Below, one piece after another: positions 60,441 through 64,000 of a DNA stretch of 64,000 nucleotides; the first letter of the stretch is position 1; each line of letters begins with the position of its first letter. The translations under genes and the position numbers were made by a program. The DNA is from JAMPXD01 sp041481895. GTDB taxonomy: Bacteria > Desulfobacterota > Desulfuromonadia > Geobacterales > Geobacteraceae. The DNA is taken from NCBI GenBank assembly GCA_041481895.1, contig JBGPCQ010000001.1:26872-90871 (forward strand), written 5' to 3'. Under the pieces are notes generated by a model that did no database searches, was not told where the DNA came from, and saw only the letters and a program-made list of their open reading frames with translations.

Positions 60441-61521
60441 CGGATTCCGCCAGGCATGCTGCGAGCCTGCTTGCGCTTCCTTTGGAGTTGAATGCCGTCA
60501 GGAACTCACGCGCTTCCCGGTAGGCCATCTCATGGATTTGGCGCCTGTTTTCCTCAGGGATGGCGTCGATTTCGGCCTTGAAAACGCCGGTGGCGTACTT
60601 GATGTCCTTTCTGTTTTCCCGTGCCCAGTGGCGCATGGCATCCATGAGGTCGAGTGGAAGCCCGGCATGGGCCACGTTCTGCCAGAGAGTGCCGATATTC
60701 CCTTTGCGTATGCCGTATTCCGCCAGTTTTCCTACTATGCGCAGGGGAGTTCCGGTAATCCCGTGCTGCACAAGGCCCGCCACCCCGAAGGCATTCGCTG
60801 CCCGGAAGATATCCCTGGTCCGCTCAAGGTCGATTCTTACCATCTCGCCTTCGAGGTAATTGCCGCTTTTCGAGCCGTTGTTTATGGCCAGGAGGTTGGG
60901 GCGAATGCCATGGTCGGCAAGACCGGCCAGGAAGGTTTCCGTTTCTGCGAGCGTGGTCAGGTTCGACTCACTCCCCACGGGTTTCACTTCCCCCAGTTCG
61001 ACTTCCAGGCCGTAACCCTCCGCGATGACGGGCTGTGCCAGGATGTTGACGATTCTGATGTTGTCGGATACCGGGTTAAAGGAGGCGTCGAGGGCAAAGG
61101 AAGTGAAGCCTGCATCGATCTGGTTCTTCAGGAGACCCTCAGCCTGAGACAGCTCTTCAGCGGAAGTGTCCCTGATGGTTATATGATCACCATGAACGAT
61201 AAACGGCATGGTGAGTTTGCACTGACCGGCATAGTCGATGATGGTATCGAAGAAAGTTTGCGGTGTCTGGCCGGTGTAGCCGCCATTCAGTCCCCCTTCG
61301 GTCTGGGTCAGCTCGAAAGCGACGACGGCGTCGAGTTCTTCAGCGGCCTTCATGATGCCCGGTATGACATGCTTTATCCTGGTATTGCATGCCATTACAA
61401 TCATATGTTCATGCCGGAGAGAAGTAAAGACGTCTTTCCCGTTGAGGAGGCAAATGTCGCTGTTCGATCCCAGTTTTATTCTGATTCTTTCGGGGACGCG
61501 CTCTAAAAGGTTTTTTTTCAT
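60427..61521 (-). CDS. Class II aldolase-family protein
   Basis: 364 residues. It has the layout of class II fructose-bisphosphate aldolases and tagatose-bisphosphate-type proteins: TMPFIVHGDHITIR with the His-Asp-His metal cluster, TSFALDAS and NNGSKSGNYLEG, LVQHGITGTPLR. It is shorter in its N-terminus and differs from E. coli FbaA. It probably serves glycolysis or gluconeogenesis, but the substrate (fructose or tagatose type) is not resolved. Overlaps rsmD by 14 nt. Confidence 0.8.
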   Translation of the reverse strand: MKKNLLERVPERIRIKLGSNSDICLLNGKDVFTSLRHEHMIVMACNTRIKHVIPGIMKAAEELDAVVAFELTQTEGGLNGGYTGQTPQTFFDTIIDYAGQCKLTMPFIVHGDHITIRDTSAEELSQAEGLLKNQIDAGFTSFALDASFNPVSDNIRIVNILAQPVIAEGYGLEVELGEVKPVGSESNLTTLAETETFLAGLADHGIRPNLLAINNGSKSGNYLEGEMVRIDLERTRDIFRAANAFGVAGLVQHGITGTPLRIVGKLAEYGIRKGNIGTLWQNVAHAGLPLDLMDAMRHWARENRKDIKYATGVFKAEIDAIPEENRRQIHEMAYREAREFLTAFNSKGSASRLAACLAESGARH

Positions 61522-61609
61522 GTTAGTTATCGTACCAGTCCGGGGGAATCTTAAAAAAGACTAAAAAATCTAACATGATCACCGAGGGAGAGTCAAGAAA
61601 ACTTTATTA

Positions 61610-61638
61610 TTGACACCCTGCCATGGGCGGGTTTTAAT
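61610..61638 (+). promoter_or_regulatory. Sigma-70-type promoter for dgt
   Basis: TTGACA at 61610-61615, 17 bases, then TTTAAT at 61633-61638 (five of six matches to TATAAT). The gene starts at 61773. Confidence 0.6.
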
Positions 61639-61772
61639 ACCTTTAACCTGAATCCGTGAAGCAGATAGCTAACTTAACCAATTCAGGGTGTTATCAAACA
61701 ATCCGGATGACGGAAAAATCCAAGAAATCTGTCACGGATTCAGATTTATGTTAATTGCAGGGAGGAAATCTT

Positions 61773-62921
61773 ATGGAGATAGGTGCTTCCGTAGAAAGAC
61801 CGGACCTTGCGGGGTATGCTGCCAAGAGCGCACTGTCCCGGGGGAGAAAATACCGGGAAGAGCTGCGCGATGAGCGGCCTGCCTTCGAAAGAGACCGGGA
61901 CAGGATCATCCACTGCGCGGCGTTCCGGCGCCTGGAGTACAAAACCCAGGTATTCGTGAATCATGAGGGGGATTACTACAGGACAAGGCTTACCCATTCA
62001 CTGGAGGTGGCCCAGATCGGCAAGGCAATCGCCAGGATCCTCAAGTTGAACGAAGAGCTCACGGAGGCGTTGGCGCTGGCGCATGACCTCGGCCATACGC
62101 CGTTCGGTCATACCGGCGAAGAAGTGCTCAACCGCCTCCTCGAAGGTCATGGCGGGTTCGAGCACAATCTCCAGTCGCTCCGGGTGGTTGACGAACTGGA
62201 GGAGCGCTATCCCGGGTTCAACGGCCTGAACCTCTCCTGGGAGGTACGGGAAGGGATCATCAAGCATTCCTCCCCCTATGATCGGCCGGCGGAGATAATT
62301 GCCGGATTTCTGCCCGGAGTCGTGCCGACCATCGAGGCGCAGATCATAAATTTTGCCGATGAAATCGCTTACAACAATCATGATATCGATGACGGGCTGA
62401 AATCGGGGTATATAGACCTGGTGCAGTTAAAGCAGGTTGAACTCTGGAGCGAGGTATACGATGGCGTGGAGGAGAAATTTCCGCGCATAGACCCGGAAAG
62501 GAAGAAATATCAAACGATCAGCGCCCTCATCGGGCTGTTCATCAAGGACCTGACGGGAACAACCCTGGCGAACCTGAAGGAGCACGGGATTTTAACCATG
62601 GAGGACCTGCGGCGGGTCAACCGGCAGGTGGTCGGTTTAAGCCCGGACCTGGACCGGAAAAACCGGGAATTGAAGCGTTTCCTGCTGGAGAACCTCTATC
62701 ACCACTACAAGGTGGAGCGGATGCGGGTCAAGGCGGAGCGCTGCCTGACCCAGCTTTACACTACCTATCTCAAGCATCCGACCCTCCTTCCCCGGAAATA
62801 CCTGAAGAAGATGGAAGAGACCGGCCGGGAACGGGTCATCAGCGACTATATCGCGGGGATGACCGACCGGTTTGCCCTCGATGAATACAAGAGGCTGTTC
62901 GAGCCGTACGAAAGGGTGTGA
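61773..62921 (+). CDS. dgt: Deoxyguanosinetriphosphate triphosphohydrolase-like protein
   Basis: 382 residues from ATG 61773 with GGAGG before it. HD-domain phosphohydrolase: AFRRLEYKTQVFVNHEGDYYRTRLTHSLEV with the first metal His, LAHDLGHTPFGHTGEE with the HD pair, and INFADEIAYNNHDIDDG with the second Asp. The enzyme splits dGTP (or other dNTPs) to the nucleoside and triphosphate. Single-gene transcript, convergent with a ferredoxin gene. Confidence 0.95.
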   Translation: MEIGASVERPDLAGYAAKSALSRGRKYREELRDERPAFERDRDRIIHCAAFRRLEYKTQVFVNHEGDYYRTRLTHSLEVAQIGKAIARILKLNEELTEALALAHDLGHTPFGHTGEEVLNRLLEGHGGFEHNLQSLRVVDELEERYPGFNGLNLSWEVREGIIKHSSPYDRPAEIIAGFLPGVVPTIEAQIINFADEIAYNNHDIDDGLKSGYIDLVQLKQVELWSEVYDGVEEKFPRIDPERKKYQTISALIGLFIKDLTGTTLANLKEHGILTMEDLRRVNRQVVGLSPDLDRKNRELKRFLLENLYHHYKVERMRVKAERCLTQLYTTYLKHPTLLPRKYLKKMEETGRERVISDYIAGMTDRFALDEYKRLFEPYERV

Positions 62922-62929
62922 AGGCGGGG

Positions 62930-62956
62930 ACTAGTCCCTGGTCCCTGATTCCATCC
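62930..62956. repeat. GGGACCAGGGACT string at the ferredoxin 3' end
   Basis: The string GTCCCTGGTCCCTG (minus strand CAGGGACCAGGGAC) overlaps the last codons of the ferredoxin gene, so it encodes the tail SGTRD and the stop. The same words appear at 15433-15446. Confidence 0.6.
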
Positions 62957-63134
62957 AGCTGATTGCCCCGACCGGGCAACCGTCAATGCACTCCTGGATT
63001 TTCTCGACAGGCGCACCGGAGGGGTTATAGGCAATCGATTTGCCGTCTTCGAAACGGAAGACTTCCGGCGCCAGCGAAATGCACAGCCCGCAACTGATGC
63101 AATCCTCCCGGTTGACCCTGACATCACGCGCCAT
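62931..63134 (-). CDS. Single-cluster ferredoxin
   Basis: 67 residues. Cys positions CISCGLC near residue 12 and a later CIDGCPVGAI make one [4Fe-4S] site. Cytoplasmic electron carrier. The last few codons lie in a low-complexity repeat string, so the C-terminal tail may vary between strains. Convergent with dgt. Confidence 0.9.
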   Translation of the reverse strand: MARDVRVNREDCISCGLCISLAPEVFRFEDGKSIAYNPSGAPVEKIQECIDGCPVGAISWMESGTRD

Positions 63135-63170
63135 ATATGTGTGCCCCTTCGTCTGATTTTGATAGTATTG

Positions 63171-63201
63171 TTGACATTTAAGAATAAACTACTACTATAC
63201 A
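63171..63201 (+). promoter_or_regulatory. Possible sigma-70 promoter for the Pro/His-rich protein
   Basis: TTGACA at 63171-63176 and TATACA at 63196-63201, 19 bases apart, a little longer than usual. The gene starts at 63305. Confidence 0.4.
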
Positions 63202-63304
63202 GTAACGAAAATCACCCGCTAAATCCAGTTTTAATGTGAAAGATTAGAAGGGTGGGTTGTTACACCTCGTCCCCGGATTAACCATCAGCAAAAAGGAGAA
63301 AAAG

Positions 63305-64000
63305 ATGATGTACGGAAAGTTGTCGGTCGTCGCAGTCCTGCTCAGTATCACCGCTCCCGTCTACGCCGGAGTTGATGTCCGCATTGGTGTTCCACTTCCG
63401 GTTATCGTTGCTCCGGCCCCGGTTATAGTTGCGCCGCCTCCGGTTTACGTTGCACCGCCGGTTGTCGTTGCGCCGCCGGTATATGCTGAACCATCCGTTC
63501 AGGTAAACGTTGATGTGCCGGCGCCATTAGTGCTTGCAGCGCCACCGCAGCTCATCTATTCTGCGGCACTCGGTTACTATGTTGCGGTCGGCATTCCCCA
63601 GGACATAGTTCTTATCGATAATGTGTATTATATGCATCGTGGTGGGCGCTGGTTCATGTCAGACCGATATAACGGAAACTGGGCTTTTGTTGATCGGGGC
63701 AGGATCCCGCACGGGCTGCGCGGGCACGACTGGAATTATATTCGGGGCTACAGGGATCGCGAGTATCGTAACTATCGACGCGACCCCGGCCACTATCGGG
63801 GCAAATTCTATGACCATCGTGGCGGCGACCACCGCCCCGGCGATCATCACCCCGGCGCCCGGCCTGGCGAACACCGCCCTGGCGCCAGACCCGGCGACCA
63901 CCGCCCCGGTGCCGGACCCGGCCATGTAAACCGTCCTGCTCAGGGTAACAAGCCTGCTCCCCATGGCGGCCCGGGCAAGGGTCATGGCGGCCCGGACAAG
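63305..64000 (+). CDS. Secreted Pro/Val-rich, His/Pro/Gly-rich repeat protein, partial
   Basis: The frame is open from ATG 63305 (AGGAG before it) to the right edge, 232 codons without a stop. A signal peptide ends near APVYAGVDV. Residues about 30-75 repeat the pattern P-V-x-V-A-P-P. The centre is an ordinary-looking domain with YYVAVGIPQDIVLIDNVYYM, HRGGRWFMSDRYNGNW. From about residue 170 there are tandem RPGDH/RPGEH/RPGAR repeats and then GGPGKGHGGPDK. It may be a metal-binding or cell-surface protein; the His-rich tail suggests metal. No family recognised for the whole. The C-terminus is beyond the window. Confidence 0.8.
   Translation, partial: MMYGKLSVVAVLLSITAPVYAGVDVRIGVPLPVIVAPAPVIVAPPPVYVAPPVVVAPPVYAEPSVQVNVDVPAPLVLAAPPQLIYSAALGYYVAVGIPQDIVLIDNVYYMHRGGRWFMSDRYNGNWAFVDRGRIPHGLRGHDWNYIRGYRDREYRNYRRDPGHYRGKFYDHRGGDHRPGDHHPGARPGEHRPGARPGDHRPGAGPGHVNRPAQGNKPAPHGGPGKGHGGPDK

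Overview
The window looks like chromosome from a Geobacteraceae-type (Desulfuromonadales, Desulfobacterota) bacterium. The reasons are a complete XrtA/PEP-CTERM exosortase-exopolysaccharide locus, a DmsE/MtrA-type multiheme lipocytochrome beside an MtrB/PioB-type barrel, dense two-component and c-di-GMP signalling, a split multi-gene glutamate synthase with ferredoxin, and sigma-54 promoters. This assignment rests on gene content only; no search was run. I saw no tRNA, rRNA, CRISPR array, integrase or transposase gene.

Region 1 (1-22903, all minus strand) is one long surface-glycan locus. In transcription order it holds: the PEP-CTERM TPR lipoprotein PrsT, the initiating sugar transferase, the SLBB export protein, the Wzz-like chain-length protein, a tyrosine autokinase, an AAA ATPase fused to an outer-membrane barrel, a polysaccharide deacetylase, exosortase XrtA, an EpsI-GT2 fusion and a GT4 glycosyltransferase. 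It continues with an SDR epimerase and a nonulosonic (legionaminic/sialic-type) acid module: LegC aminotransferase, NeuD/PglD acetyltransferase, NeuA, a GT2-like enzyme, NeuB, a deacetylase-like protein and a CBS-nucleotidyltransferase running off the left edge. Many junctions overlap by 4-13 nt.

Region 2 (23446-33101) carries a PEP-CTERM-linked CAAX-type protease and one PEP-CTERM substrate gene behind a clear sigma-54 promoter. A signalling island follows: a truncated GGDEF protein ending in a repeat element, a Crp/Fnr regulator, a hybrid kinase with HPt, an NtrC-type sigma-54 activator and a REC-GGDEF-EAL protein.

Region 3 (33508-42880) holds a lipoprotein, an AT-rich orphan, an FNT-family channel, a TauE/SafE permease, an MshEN-REC protein and an ammonium transporter with its own sigma-54 promoter. 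It ends with a coupled cluster of a histone-deacetylase-family enzyme, a GNAT-like protein, a TPR protein, a 31-residue membrane protein and a 4-TM protein.

Region 4 (43210-49078) is a candidate extracellular-electron-transfer operon: MlaF-like ATPase, ten-heme lipocytochrome (one motif is CX3CH), MtrB/PioB barrel, ABC-type binding protein, single-domain response regulator and a small CGCGC-ended protein.

Region 5 (49131-64000) contains a phosphoesterase, SppA, a Tat-type M15/DUF882 peptidase, the five-gene split glutamate synthase operon, DUF1858, a class I aminotransferase, CoaD, RsmD, a class II aldolase, Dgt, a ferredoxin and a Pro/His-rich secreted protein cut by the right edge. Several intergenic spaces hold recurring palindromic or low-complexity strings, two of them inside the glutamate synthase operon.
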